Below, one piece after another: positions 17,388-26,966 of a stretch of DNA of 64,000 nt. The DNA is from Arthrobacter sp. M2012083. GTDB lineage: Bacteria; Actinomycetota; Actinomycetes; Actinomycetales; Micrococcaceae. Below the pieces are notes generated by a model. It was not told the DNA's origin. It worked only from the letters and a program-made list of their open reading frames with translations, and ran no database searches. A program made the position numbers and the translations under genes. The stretch spans positions 1-64,000 of the forward strand of contig NZ_AKKK01000003.1 of assembly GCF_000281065.1 (NCBI RefSeq), read 5' to 3'. Every line of letters starts with the position of its first letter. Position 1 is the first letter of the stretch.

Positions 17388-17403
17388 TATGAGTTAGATC
17401 ACA
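17388..17403 (+). promoter_or_regulatory. GlxR/CRP-like operator upstream of GH31 gene
   Basis: TATGA-GTTAGA-TCACA matches the actinobacterial cAMP-receptor consensus TGTGANNTANNTCACA at 11 of 12 defined positions, including the central TA. It lies 30 bp before the ATG of the secreted glycosidase. A TTGACC at 17344-17349 could be a -35 element, in which case the site would sit downstream and repress; its role is inferred. Confidence 0.65.
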
Positions 17404-17432
17404 AACAGTCACTCGTCGAAAGTTGGCCCCAC

Positions 17433-20400
17433 ATGTCCGCACCCTCCTTGGGCTTATCCGGCGCTGTCCCCCACAGCTCCGGAGACCGCAGAAAAGGTTC
17501 GCTAGCCAGGAAGGCCGCCTCCCTCGGCCTCGCCTCGCTGCTCCTCGCCGGAACCATCCCCGCACTCACCTTTGCCTCAGCTGCCAATGCCGCTCCCGGC
17601 GACCCGGCATCCATCAAAACCGTCACCCCCGAAGTCCCAGTCGATGCCGCCGGAGTACCCCTCGGAGCGGTGACCGGGTTCACCCAGTCCGGAAACGTCG
17701 TCGACCTTTCCGCTGAAAAGGGCGCCATCAGGGTCACGTTCCTGGACGACGGCAACTTCCGTTTGGAAGCTGACCCCAGCGGAAAGTTCACCGACCCGGC
17801 CAACACCGACCAAGGCGACCCTGCCAGGACTGCCAACATCGTGGTGGGCAAGGACAAATTCCCCGGCAGCACGCCCACCGTAACGGATGGCGATTGGCTG
17901 GTTTTGAAGACCGCAAAGATCAGCGTCGAGATCAGCAAGGCCACAACCCAACTCCGCGTCCTCAGGGCTGACGGCTCGCTGGTCCTGGAGGAGTCCGCGC
18001 CCATCACCTTCGGCGCCAACTCGGCCACACAGCACCTCGCCCAGCAGGACGGCGAGCAGTTCATCGGTGGCGGCATGCAGAACGGCCGCTCCGTCCACAC
18101 CGGCGCTCTGATCAACATCGCCAAGAACTTCGACTGGGACGACGACGGCTACCCCAACGCTGTGCCCTACTACATGTCCTCCAAGGGCTACGGAGTCCTC
18201 CGCGACACGTTCGCCCGCGGCTCCTACAACTTCGCTGGCCAGCCCACCACTACGCATGAGGAAAAGCGTTTTGACGCCTACTACTTCGTGGGTGACTACA
18301 AGCAGTCCCTGGGCGCCTACACCACGCTGACCGGCAAGCCGATGATGCCCCCGGTCTACGCTTTGGAGTACGGCGATGCTGACTGCTACAACCGCTCCAA
18401 CCCGGGCTACTCCTCCTCCGGTTACGGCGATCCCGACGGCGCCAAGCAGAAGACCCCCGACGCCATCAAGACCGCCCGGAAGTTCGTTGAGAATGACATG
18501 CCCGCCGGCTGGATGCTGGTCAACGACGGCTACGGCTGTGAATACCAGCAACTTCCTGAAACCGTGAGCAACATCGAGGAAGAAACCGACCTCAAAGTTG
18601 GCCTGTGGACGCAGCGCTCTTTGACCAACCAGGAATACGAAGTGGGCGAGGCCGGTGTCCGGCTCCGCAAGCTGGACGTCGCGTGGGTGGGCCAGGGCTA
18701 CCGCCAAGCGCTCACCGGTTGCGAAGCGGCGCACGGAGGCATCGAACAGTACTCAAATGCCCGCGGCACCTCGCTGATGGTTGAAGGCTGGGCCGGCTCC
18801 CAGCGCTGTGGCATGCAGTGGACGGGCGATCATTCAGGAAACCTCGACGCCGTCCGCTGGCAGGTCTCGGCCCTCACCGGCGCCGGCAACTCAGGTTTGG
18901 CGTTCACCACCGGTGACGTTGACGGCATCTTCGGCGGCTCTGCTGAGTCGTACGTTCGCGACCTCCAGTGGAAGGCTTTCGCCCCGGCGCTCTACTCCAT
19001 GTCCGGCTGGGCGGCGACGGACAAGCGTCCGTGGCTCTACGGCGACGAGGCGACTGCCATCAACCGCCAGTACCTCCAGCTCCGCCAGCAGCTCATGCCC
19101 TTCATTTACACGCTGGCTCAGGAGTCATCCTCAAGCGGGGTTTCCATGATGCGTTCCATGGCCCTTGAGTTCCCTGACCAGGAATGGTCCTACGGTGCCG
19201 AGGCGAACAACCAGTTCATGCTCGGTTCCGATTTCCTTGTGGCCCCGGTCTTCACCCAGACCGATGTCCGCAATGGCATCTTCCTCCCCGCAGGCCAGCA
19301 GTGGGTGGATTACTGGACCGGCAAGCTCTACCAGGGCGGCCAGATCCTCAACGGTTACAACGCACCGCTGGACAAGCTGCCGGTCTTCGTTCGTGCCGGT
19401 GCGGTGATCCCGCAAGGCATCGTGGCCCGCAACGCCTCGTTGGTTCCGGAAGATTCCATGATCACCTTGGACGTCTACGCCAAGGGCCAGAACACCTTTA
19501 CTTTGTACGAGGACGACAAGGTGACCCGCGAATTCAAGGATGGCAAGTCCTCCAGCCAGCTCTTCTCCGTGGATGCCCCAGGCACAGGCAACAGCAGCGT
19601 CAAGGTGTCCATCGGTGAGCGGAAGGGTGAGTACACCGGCAAGGCGGCGGCACGTCCCTATGAATTGAAAGTCCACGCCGGCGCAGCGCCCAAGGACGTG
19701 AAGATTGGCGGCACCAAGCTGGCCCAGCACTCCACGCAGGCAGCCTACGCCGCGGCAACCACCGGCTGGTACTTCGATGAGGCCAACAACGGCACCATTT
19801 GGGTGAAGACGGGCTCCATCGCCTCCAACCAGTCCGCCACTGTCCAGCTACAGCAAGCCGGTCCATTGGGCGGCAAGAGCCAAGAGGACGTTGCAGCTGA
19901 GGTTCGCGTGACAACCGGCCAGCAGGTTTTCCAGGATCAGGAAACCACGGTCACGGCGGCGTTCGTGAACACCGGAACCAAAGCCAAGACCAACGTCGTC
20001 CTGACCCCGATCCTGCCTGAGGGCTGGACTGTGGTGTCTTCCTCCGGCGCAACCGCGGCGAAGGTCGACGGCGGCGCGACGGCCACGGCTACATTCGTCA
20101 TCAAACCCGGCTCCAGCGCAAAGGCGGGCCAACAGACTGTGCGGGTCTCGGCGTCGTACGTTGCTTCGGACGCGAACCAATCGGTGTCCGGCGGCAACCA
20201 GATCTACGTAGCCTTTGGTTCTCTGGCCGCGGCGTACAACACCGTTTCGGTCACCACGGTGGCAGGTAAGGCGCTTGGAAACTTCGACGGCGGCGGGGCC
20301 ACCTTCGCTGCCGAGCAGCTGGCCGCCGCCACGGTTCCTGCCGGCGGAGTCCGGCCGGGCAGCACGGTGACAGTGGACGCCGGAAAACCGACGCAGGTTG

Positions 20401-21281
20401 ACTACACGTGGCCGGCCGTCGGACCCGATGTCCCCAACTCGGTGGCGTTGTCCGCGCAAACCATTGCCGTCAAGGGCAAGGGAACGCACTTGGCAGTCCT
20501 TGGATCTGCCGCGGTGGGTAATGGCACGAGCCCGGTGTTGACCCTGGCGTACTCAGATGGGACCACCGAGCAGCAGTCCATCTTCTTCCCCAACTGGTTG
20601 CAACCGTCCGTCCTCAACGGGGCTGTGGTGGCCGTTTCCGAACAGGGACGCAACAATGCCAACGGGCCGTCGCCGGAGTACACCCAATACAAGTACCAGG
20701 CTTTCTCCAACATGGTCCGGCTCAACCCCACCAAAGAGCTGGTATCCGTCACCCTGCCCACCGACAGCCGCGTGAAGTTCTTCGATTGGAAGGTGACATC
20801 GCAGCCCCTGCCGGATGTGCCGGTTGGTTCTGTATACGCCTCCGAAACGCCGTGGGTTCAGGCTCTGAACGGTTATGGCGTCATCGGGAAGAACGTCGCG
20901 AACAAGGACTCGGCATCGTCCCCGGACAAGCCGCTGGCCATCAACTACACAGACCCCGCGACCGGTCAGCAACCCGTGTTCAGTAAAGGATTGGGCGTCC
21001 ACGCTCCGTCCAAGATCACCTACTATCTGGGTGGCAAGTGCACATCGTTCACCTCCCACGTGGGACTTGAAAGCGGCTTCGGGGGCAACATCATTTTCAA
21101 GGTCAATGCCGACGGCGTGAACAAGTACCAGTCGCGCACGTACACACCGGGGTTCGCCCCTGAATCGGTGTCCGTGGATCTTACGGGTGCTGCATATGTG
21201 GAATTGGTAGTGGACCCCTCCGGATCCATCAATGGAGCGCATGGTGTCTGGGGTGATGCCAAGTTCACGTGCACTCCTTAG
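17433..21281 (+). CDS. Secreted GH31 glycosidase with NEW3 and NPCBM domains
   Basis: 1282 residues. A long Sec signal peptide ends near ANA-A (53-54). An N-terminal GH31 sandwich is followed by the TIM barrel (about 300-650) with the presumed nucleophile D415 in KLDVAWVG and the acid/base D466 in WTGDHSG, then beta-sandwich domains, a NEW3-type domain (about 820-930, TVTAAFVNTG and LPEGW) and a C-terminal NPCBM sugar-binding domain (GVHAPSKITYYL). It should act outside the cell on an alpha-linked glycoside; the WVNDGYG and DVAWVG motifs differ from ordinary alpha-glucosidases and recall alpha-galactosidase-like GH31 members, but substrate is uncertain. A GlxR-like site precedes it. Confidence 0.88.
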   Translation: MSAPSLGLSGAVPHSSGDRRKGSLARKAASLGLASLLLAGTIPALTFASAANAAPGDPASIKTVTPEVPVDAAGVPLGAVTGFTQSGNVVDLSAEKGAIRVTFLDDGNFRLEADPSGKFTDPANTDQGDPARTANIVVGKDKFPGSTPTVTDGDWLVLKTAKISVEISKATTQLRVLRADGSLVLEESAPITFGANSATQHLAQQDGEQFIGGGMQNGRSVHTGALINIAKNFDWDDDGYPNAVPYYMSSKGYGVLRDTFARGSYNFAGQPTTTHEEKRFDAYYFVGDYKQSLGAYTTLTGKPMMPPVYALEYGDADCYNRSNPGYSSSGYGDPDGAKQKTPDAIKTARKFVENDMPAGWMLVNDGYGCEYQQLPETVSNIEEETDLKVGLWTQRSLTNQEYEVGEAGVRLRKLDVAWVGQGYRQALTGCEAAHGGIEQYSNARGTSLMVEGWAGSQRCGMQWTGDHSGNLDAVRWQVSALTGAGNSGLAFTTGDVDGIFGGSAESYVRDLQWKAFAPALYSMSGWAATDKRPWLYGDEATAINRQYLQLRQQLMPFIYTLAQESSSSGVSMMRSMALEFPDQEWSYGAEANNQFMLGSDFLVAPVFTQTDVRNGIFLPAGQQWVDYWTGKLYQGGQILNGYNAPLDKLPVFVRAGAVIPQGIVARNASLVPEDSMITLDVYAKGQNTFTLYEDDKVTREFKDGKSSSQLFSVDAPGTGNSSVKVSIGERKGEYTGKAAARPYELKVHAGAAPKDVKIGGTKLAQHSTQAAYAAATTGWYFDEANNGTIWVKTGSIASNQSATVQLQQAGPLGGKSQEDVAAEVRVTTGQQVFQDQETTVTAAFVNTGTKAKTNVVLTPILPEGWTVVSSSGATAAKVDGGATATATFVIKPGSSAKAGQQTVRVSASYVASDANQSVSGGNQIYVAFGSLAAAYNTVSVTTVAGKALGNFDGGGATFAAEQLAAATVPAGGVRPGSTVTVDAGKPTQVDYTWPAVGPDVPNSVALSAQTIAVKGKGTHLAVLGSAAVGNGTSPVLTLAYSDGTTEQQSIFFPNWLQPSVLNGAVVAVSEQGRNNANGPSPEYTQYKYQAFSNMVRLNPTKELVSVTLPTDSRVKFFDWKVTSQPLPDVPVGSVYASETPWVQALNGYGVIGKNVANKDSASSPDKPLAINYTDPATGQQPVFSKGLGVHAPSKITYYLGGKCTSFTSHVGLESGFGGNIIFKVNADGVNKYQSRTYTPGFAPESVSVDLTGAAYVELVVDPSGSINGAHGVWGDAKFTCTP

Positions 21282-21386
21282 CCTGACTTTGCGGACCGCC
21301 GTCGCTCGCCACCTCCGTCCGGGGGTGGTGGGCGGCGGCGTCCGCCTGCTGGCCGGGACAAGAAACTGTCAGGGGAACCGGGCATA

Positions 21387-23393
21387 ATGTCGCAAATGGG
21401 GAAATTGAAGAAACATCGTCTTGTCCTTGGTCTTGTATCACTGGTGATGGCTGGCTCATTGACCGCGTGCGATGACGGCCGCGCCGGTGCGGAAGGAGCA
21501 GCCAAGCAGCTGGCCTCCTCGCTTGCCGCGCTCGACGTCGGCCAACTAGCTGTTGAGGGCAAGGACGCTGCCGCGGCCAACGATCAACTCAAAGCCGTCT
21601 TCGAGGGACTCGACGCCAAGCCGGCGGTCGCATCCGGAGACGTAAAACTCGACGGCGACACCGCAACCTTTCCCCTTAATTACACCTGGAACATTGGCTC
21701 GGCCAAGTGGGAGTACAGTTCCGAGGCCACGCTGAAGAAGTCCGGCGACAAGTGGGCTGTCCAATGGACCCCTGCACTCCTGGCTCCGGAGCTCTCCGAG
21801 GGCGAGACCCTGTCGGTCAAGACCGTCCCCGCCCAACGCGGTCAGATCCTCGGCGCCGGCGAGGCTCCGATCGTTGAAGATCGGCCCGTCTTCCGGGTGG
21901 GCATCGACAAAACCAAGGTTCCTGCAGACCAAACCGACGCTTCCGCCCGTGCCATGGCGGCGCTGCTCGGGCTGGACGCTGAAGAGTACGCCAAGCAGGT
22001 TGCCGCGTCAGGCCCGCAGGCTTTCGTCGAGGGCATCGTGCTGCGCGCTTACACTGCGGAAATCACCGAAGCGAAAATCGAGGCCATTCCGGGCGGGTCG
22101 AGCATTCCGGACTCCATGGCCCTGGCGCCCACGCGGACCTTTGCGAGGGCTCTGCTCGGCAGCGTTGGCCAAGCCAGTGCCGAACAGATTGAAAACTCCA
22201 ACGGTGCGCTGCGTGCCGGCGACACCACGGGTACCGGCGGCCTGCAGCAGAAGTACGACTCATTACTGCGAGGTAAGGACGGCGTGGAAGTTCTTGCCAC
22301 GCCCGAGGCGAAGTCTGAAGGGGAGACGCGAGGCACCAAGGTGTTCTTCTCGTCTCTCCCGTCCCCCGGCACGACGCTCAAAACCACCCTTGACCTGAAA
22401 CTCCAGCAGTTGGCCGAAGAGACACTGGCCGGTGTTGGACCGGCATCGGCGATTGTGGCCCTCAAGCCGTCCACCGGAGCTGTCCTCGCTGCTGCGTCGG
22501 GGCCTGGAAGTAACGGGTACAACACGGCTTTGCTTGGTCAGTATGCGCCAGGGTCCACGTTCAAGATCGTCGATTCCCTGGCGATGTTCCGCAATGGCAC
22601 CACGCCGGACTCGAAGGTTGAGTGCCCCTCCACGCTGACTGTGGACGGCCGTACGTTCAAAAATGCCGAAGGCTATCCGGAAAGCTCCCTCGGCTCGGTG
22701 ACCCTGCGGGACGCGTTCGCACACTCCTGCAACACTGCCTTCATCAACGCCCGTGATGCCGTCAGCCAGGACCAGCTCGAATCCGCAGCCCAGGCCCTTG
22801 GCGTAGCGGTTGAAGCTCCCAAGCTTGGCGCTGACGCGTTCCTGGGTTCTGTTCCTGGCGCTGCCGAAGGTACCGAGCATGCTGCTTCCATGATTGGCCA
22901 GGGCAAGGTGCTCTTTTCCCCGCTCTCTGCCGCGGTCATGGCTGCTTCCGTTGCCAACGGTGCGCCCGTTTCGCCGCAGCTCGTGTTGAACGCCGACGCC
23001 GCCCAAAATCAGGCCGACACCCAGGACCCCAGCACCAGTGCCACGCCCACCGAAAGTGGCACCGCATCCCCGTCGTCCGCTTCAGTCAGCGCCGTTCCCG
23101 TATCACCGGCGTCCACCAAGCCGATTACCAAGGAGGAAGCCGCTGCGCTCTCAGACATGATGAGGGCCGTGGTTACCTCCGGACACGCTGGATTCCTTGC
23201 AGAAGTCCCCGGGACGCCAGTAGGGGCCAAGACAGGTACCGCGGAGTTTGGCAATGACAACCCGCCCAAGACGCACGCGTGGATCGTAGCGACGCACGGA
23301 GACCTGGCAGTTGCCGTGTTCGTGGAAGAAGGCGGCCTGGGTGCCACCACCAGCGGACCCCTGCTGAAGTCCTTCCTCACTGCGGCCGGCTGA
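21387..23393 (+). CDS. Lipoprotein class B penicillin-binding protein (MecA_N type)
   Basis: 668 residues. A lipoprotein signal ends at LTACD; residues 35-150 look like the NTF2-like MecA N-terminal domain, then a dimerisation region, then the transpeptidase domain with STFK (S390), SCN (S447-N449) and KTGT (K615). It should cross-link peptidoglycan on the outer face of the membrane. A Ser/Thr/Pro-rich insert lies at about 545-575. Ribosome site AGGGGAA precedes the ATG. It overlaps the convergent hydrolase gene by 17 bp. Confidence 0.93.
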   Translation: MSQMGKLKKHRLVLGLVSLVMAGSLTACDDGRAGAEGAAKQLASSLAALDVGQLAVEGKDAAAANDQLKAVFEGLDAKPAVASGDVKLDGDTATFPLNYTWNIGSAKWEYSSEATLKKSGDKWAVQWTPALLAPELSEGETLSVKTVPAQRGQILGAGEAPIVEDRPVFRVGIDKTKVPADQTDASARAMAALLGLDAEEYAKQVAASGPQAFVEGIVLRAYTAEITEAKIEAIPGGSSIPDSMALAPTRTFARALLGSVGQASAEQIENSNGALRAGDTTGTGGLQQKYDSLLRGKDGVEVLATPEAKSEGETRGTKVFFSSLPSPGTTLKTTLDLKLQQLAEETLAGVGPASAIVALKPSTGAVLAAASGPGSNGYNTALLGQYAPGSTFKIVDSLAMFRNGTTPDSKVECPSTLTVDGRTFKNAEGYPESSLGSVTLRDAFAHSCNTAFINARDAVSQDQLESAAQALGVAVEAPKLGADAFLGSVPGAAEGTEHAASMIGQGKVLFSPLSAAVMAASVANGAPVSPQLVLNADAAQNQADTQDPSTSATPTESGTASPSSASVSAVPVSPASTKPITKEEAAALSDMMRAVVTSGHAGFLAEVPGTPVGAKTGTAEFGNDNPPKTHAWIVATHGDLAVAVFVEEGGLGATTSGPLLKSFLTAAG

Positions 23394-24966
23394 CAACGCT
23401 TGGGTGCGGAGCCGTCCGCGCCTTCCAGAGCAACAGGGCTGTTCGTGGGATAGGCCCGAGAAGGGCCAACGCCAGGACCGGTACAAGGAAAAGTCCGACA
23501 TCGGGAAACTGGCGGACGATGACCGCCAGGTTCGTATCAAACCTGGCGGGTGCATAAACGAAGCACAACCACAGTGCGAATGCATCCAAGCCAAGCGCGC
23601 TGAGAACCAAGGCGAGTGGCTTCCACTTCCGGGGTAATGTGCGGCTCCTGAGCAGGATGGAAAGTGCCAGCCACAAACTGAGCAACTCTGCGAGCAGCAA
23701 CGCCAGTGCGACGGCCCAGCTGTAGCGCTGCAGCCAGTCCTCGTGCACCACTGTGGGCACAGGGGGCTGTCCGTGCAGGATCCGCAAGACGTTGGTATCC
23801 ACGGCCTTCAGCCGTGAGGGCGCAGAAGTGTCATTGGCGTTGATAAGCAACGCGACGCCAATTCCTGAAGCGGGAATCATTGCCAGGTACGTGTGCGAGT
23901 TGCCCCATTCACCCTGGTGTTCCAGCAGCAGCGGCAATTCTCCGTCCGGTGGTTGCCTGGAAGGATCTGCGGACTCTCCAAGTGGACGGCTGAACCACCC
24001 CATGCCGTACTCCTTGGAGCCGTCCACCTGCACGCGGGGCTCAAACATCGCATGCACGCTGTGTGGCTGGAGGATGCGGGCGTCGCCGTACCGACCCTGC
24101 CCCAGCAGAGCCGTTAACTCGTGGCCCAAGTCCTCGGCGGAGGAGTACATGGTGGTGGACGGCATACCAGTGGCTGGCGCTGGCGCATCCGTCTGACGCC
24201 AGACCGAGCCAAACCACAGCGAATATCCGGCAGCAACATTGTCAGCGCGGGCGGCCGCCTTTGTCGGGTGGCTGTGGATCATGTCCAAGGGTTCGAAGAC
24301 GTGCTGCTTCACATAATCGCCAAAAGGCTGGCCTGAGACGGTTTGAACCAGGAGACCCAGGATGTTGTAGTTTGCGTTGGCATACCCGAAGGCTTCGCCA
24401 GGTGACCTGGCCAGAGGGGCCCCTGACAGTGCCCGGACACCTTCTTCCAGGGCTTCTGGATTTTGGGTGTCGCTCCCTTCAAACGCCGTACCCGCCGAAG
24501 CCATTCCGCTGGTTTGGTGCAGCAGGTGGCGGACTGTCATCGCGGACGCGCGGCTATCCTTCAACGCAAACCACGGCAAGTACTTCTGGACAGGCTTATC
24601 CAACTCCAGCCTGCCCGCCTCAACCTGCTGCATCACGGCAATTGCTGTGAGTGACTTGGTGGTGGAGGCCAGGAGCACAGGCGTCTCAGCGGTCATGGGC
24701 CTTCCGGAGTCGTCGGCGCGGCCAAACGCAGCTGAATGCACCTGGACGCCGTGCTGGACAACCACGACGGCGGCACCGGGAACCCCCAGCGTCTCAAGCT
24801 GATCTCGGAGGAAGGCGTCCAACGCCCCATAGGCCGATCCGGGGATCTCCGCAGTCGCTGCCGGGATTGCGGTGTTGCCGGCTCCCGGAGGGCCAAGGCT
24901 TCCCACCATAGTGGCGGCCAGCAGGCACGCGAGAAGGCTTCGCGATGACCCGAAACCACTGTGCAT
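23377..24966 (-). CDS. Serine hydrolase, beta-lactamase/class C family, membrane-anchored
   Basis: 529 residues. Signal peptide (1-35), then a beta-lactamase-like domain with STTK (S101-K104) and a YAN motif near residue 195; the last ~100 residues hold three hydrophobic helices that would anchor it. The family covers D,D-peptidases, esterases and beta-lactamase-like enzymes. The convergent neighbour is a penicillin-binding protein, suggesting but not proving a wall-related role. Confidence 0.87.
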   Translation of the reverse strand: MHSGFGSSRSLLACLLAATMVGSLGPPGAGNTAIPAATAEIPGSAYGALDAFLRDQLETLGVPGAAVVVVQHGVQVHSAAFGRADDSGRPMTAETPVLLASTTKSLTAIAVMQQVEAGRLELDKPVQKYLPWFALKDSRASAMTVRHLLHQTSGMASAGTAFEGSDTQNPEALEEGVRALSGAPLARSPGEAFGYANANYNILGLLVQTVSGQPFGDYVKQHVFEPLDMIHSHPTKAAARADNVAAGYSLWFGSVWRQTDAPAPATGMPSTTMYSSAEDLGHELTALLGQGRYGDARILQPHSVHAMFEPRVQVDGSKEYGMGWFSRPLGESADPSRQPPDGELPLLLEHQGEWGNSHTYLAMIPASGIGVALLINANDTSAPSRLKAVDTNVLRILHGQPPVPTVVHEDWLQRYSWAVALALLLAELLSLWLALSILLRSRTLPRKWKPLALVLSALGLDAFALWLCFVYAPARFDTNLAVIVRQFPDVGLFLVPVLALALLGPIPRTALLLWKARTAPHPSVVSRPQ

Positions 24967-25128
24967 GCCATCACCTGCCTTGGGCCGATTGTCTCTTCAC
25001 GGTAGCTCTTCACGGCAGAGGGGGACAGAAAGAAAAGCATTCACCGCCAGCCGGACGTAAGTCCCGGCGGGTACGCAAGCCGGGTATCGCCGTCGAGCAC
25101 TATTACGCCGCCGTGGGAGGATTGAAAC

Positions 25129-26811
25129 GTGGCCCATATTGACGTTTCCGGCATTGACTACTTCCTCTCCGACGGCACCCAGCTGCTCAATGGGGTGACT
25201 TTCAAGGTCCCCGATGGCACCAAGACGGCACTCATCGGACCCAACGGAACGGGCAAGACCACCCTGTTCAAGATCATTTCCGGCGATCTCACCCCCGACG
25301 AGGGCGTGGTGGGCCGTTCCGGGAACATGGGCATCATGCGGCAGTTCGTGGGTCAGGTACGTGACGAATCCACCGTCCGGGATCTCCTGGTTTCTACGGC
25401 ACAGGCCGGCCTCGCCGCCGCTGCCAAGGCCGTGGAGGACGCCGAGCTGGCCATGATGGAGCACGACGACGAGCCCACGCAGATGAAGTACGCGCAGGCG
25501 ATCGTGGACTGGGGAGACGCCGGCGGGTACGACGTCGAGACCGTCTGGGATGAAGTCTGCATGGCAGCCCTCGGAATCTCCTTCGACAAGGCACAGTTCC
25601 GCCGCGCCTCCACGTTGTCAGGTGGCGAGCAGAAGCGCCTGGTGCTCGAAGCCCTGTTTGCGGGTCCGGATGAGCTCCTGCTCCTCGACGAGCCGGACAA
25701 CTACCTGGACGTCCCCGGCAAACGTTGGCTGGAGGGGAAGCTCAACGAGTCCAAGAAAACCGTGCTGTTCATCAGCCACGACCGCGAGCTGCTTAACAAC
25801 GCCGCCGGCCGCATCGTCACGCTCGAACCGGGCATCAACGGTGCCGGCGCATGGATTCATGGCGGCGGGTTCGGATCCTACGTTGAGGCCCGTGCGGACC
25901 GTAACGCCCGATTCGAGGAACTCCGCAAGCGCTGGGACGAGGAGCACGTGAAGCTCAAGGAACTCGTCAACATGTACAAGAACAAGGCCGCCTTCCGCTC
26001 GGACATGGCTAACCGGTATCAAGCAGCGCAAACCCGCCTGGCCAAGTTCCTCGAAGCCGGCCCGCCCGAGGCCTTGCCCATCGAGCAGAACGTCAAGATG
26101 CGCCTCAAGGGTGGACGGACGGCCAAGCGTGCTGTGGTGGCCGAGAAGCTCGAACTGACCGGGCTCATGAAGCCGTTCTCCACCGAGATCTGGTTTGGCG
26201 ATCGCGTTGGTGTGCTCGGATCCAACGGTTCAGGCAAGAGCCACTTCCTGCGCCTCCTTGCCACCGGCGGCACAGACCCCGAGCGCGAGCACCTGCCGGT
26301 GTCCGACGTAGTGATTGCCGAAGTGCCCCACGAGGGCACCGTGAAGCTTGGAGCTCGTATTCGGCCCGGCTTCTTTGCCCAGACGCATGTCCGCCCGGAT
26401 TTGTTGGGCCGGACGTTGCTGGAGATCCTGCACCGCGGCGATGAGCACCGCTCCGGCCTTCCCCGTGAGGCTGCCGCTGGTGCCTTGGATTCGTACGGTT
26501 TGGCTGCCCAGTCCGAGCAGAAGTACGAGTCTTTGTCCGGCGGTCAGCAGGCGCGGTTCCAGATCCTGCTGCTGCAACTCTCCGGCGCCACCCTGTTGCT
26601 GCTCGATGAGCCCACGGACAACCTGGACCTGCACTCGGGCGAGGCCCTGGAGCGGGCAATCGATGCTTTCGAAGGCACCGTGCTGGCAGTCACGCACGAC
26701 CGTTGGTTCGCTAAGTCCTTTGATCGGTTCCTGATCTTCGGCTCGGATGGGAAGGTTTATGAGTCTGAGGAACCCGTCTGGGACGAGAAGCGGGTGGAGC
26801 GCGCCCGGTAG
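25129..26811 (+). CDS. ABC-F family ATP-binding protein
   Basis: 560 residues with two ATPase domains and no membrane helices: Walker A GPNGTGKTT and GSNGSGKSH, signatures LSGGEQKR and LSGGQQAR, Walker B motifs LLLDEPDNYLD and LLLDEPTDNLD, with a charged linker around 260-330. This is the ribosome-associated ABC-F class (EttA, Uup, or antibiotic-protection factors). Start is GTG 25129 with GGGAGG upstream. Which sub-group, and whether it protects from antibiotics, cannot be told by eye. A nested-dyad terminator follows. Confidence 0.92.
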   Translation: MAHIDVSGIDYFLSDGTQLLNGVTFKVPDGTKTALIGPNGTGKTTLFKIISGDLTPDEGVVGRSGNMGIMRQFVGQVRDESTVRDLLVSTAQAGLAAAAKAVEDAELAMMEHDDEPTQMKYAQAIVDWGDAGGYDVETVWDEVCMAALGISFDKAQFRRASTLSGGEQKRLVLEALFAGPDELLLLDEPDNYLDVPGKRWLEGKLNESKKTVLFISHDRELLNNAAGRIVTLEPGINGAGAWIHGGGFGSYVEARADRNARFEELRKRWDEEHVKLKELVNMYKNKAAFRSDMANRYQAAQTRLAKFLEAGPPEALPIEQNVKMRLKGGRTAKRAVVAEKLELTGLMKPFSTEIWFGDRVGVLGSNGSGKSHFLRLLATGGTDPEREHLPVSDVVIAEVPHEGTVKLGARIRPGFFAQTHVRPDLLGRTLLEILHRGDEHRSGLPREAAAGALDSYGLAAQSEQKYESLSGGQQARFQILLLQLSGATLLLLDEPTDNLDLHSGEALERAIDAFEGTVLAVTHDRWFAKSFDRFLIFGSDGKVYESEEPVWDEKRVERAR

Positions 26812-26813
26812 TT

Positions 26814-26910
26814 CCGACGCTCTCTCACACAACAGCCCTTTCTGGCCGACGCTCTTGCAGTTGCTGCAAGAGCGTTTCCCTTTAAGCCATGGGATGTGAG
26901 AGAGCGTTGG
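26814..26910. repeat. Nested inverted-repeat element (ACGCTCTCTCAC type)
   Basis: Outer arms 26814-26829 and 26895-26910 pair at 15 of 16 positions (CCGACGCTCTCTCACA). Inside lies a perfect 12-bp hairpin, 26849-26860 with 26864-26875, followed by tttccc. The inner left arm repeats the first ten bases of the outer one. A similar nested element occurs at 62481-62587. It probably ends the ABC-F transcript. Confidence 0.75.
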
Positions 26911-26966
26911 ATGCTCAAATGATCACTCACGGTGATTAAATGAGCAATCCTTGCTACGGTTGAAGC

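Noticed and set aside
17577..18734. 385-codon minus-strand frame opposite the GH31 gene
   Set aside because: The GH31 frame carries a signal peptide and catalytic motifs; the antisense frame has none.
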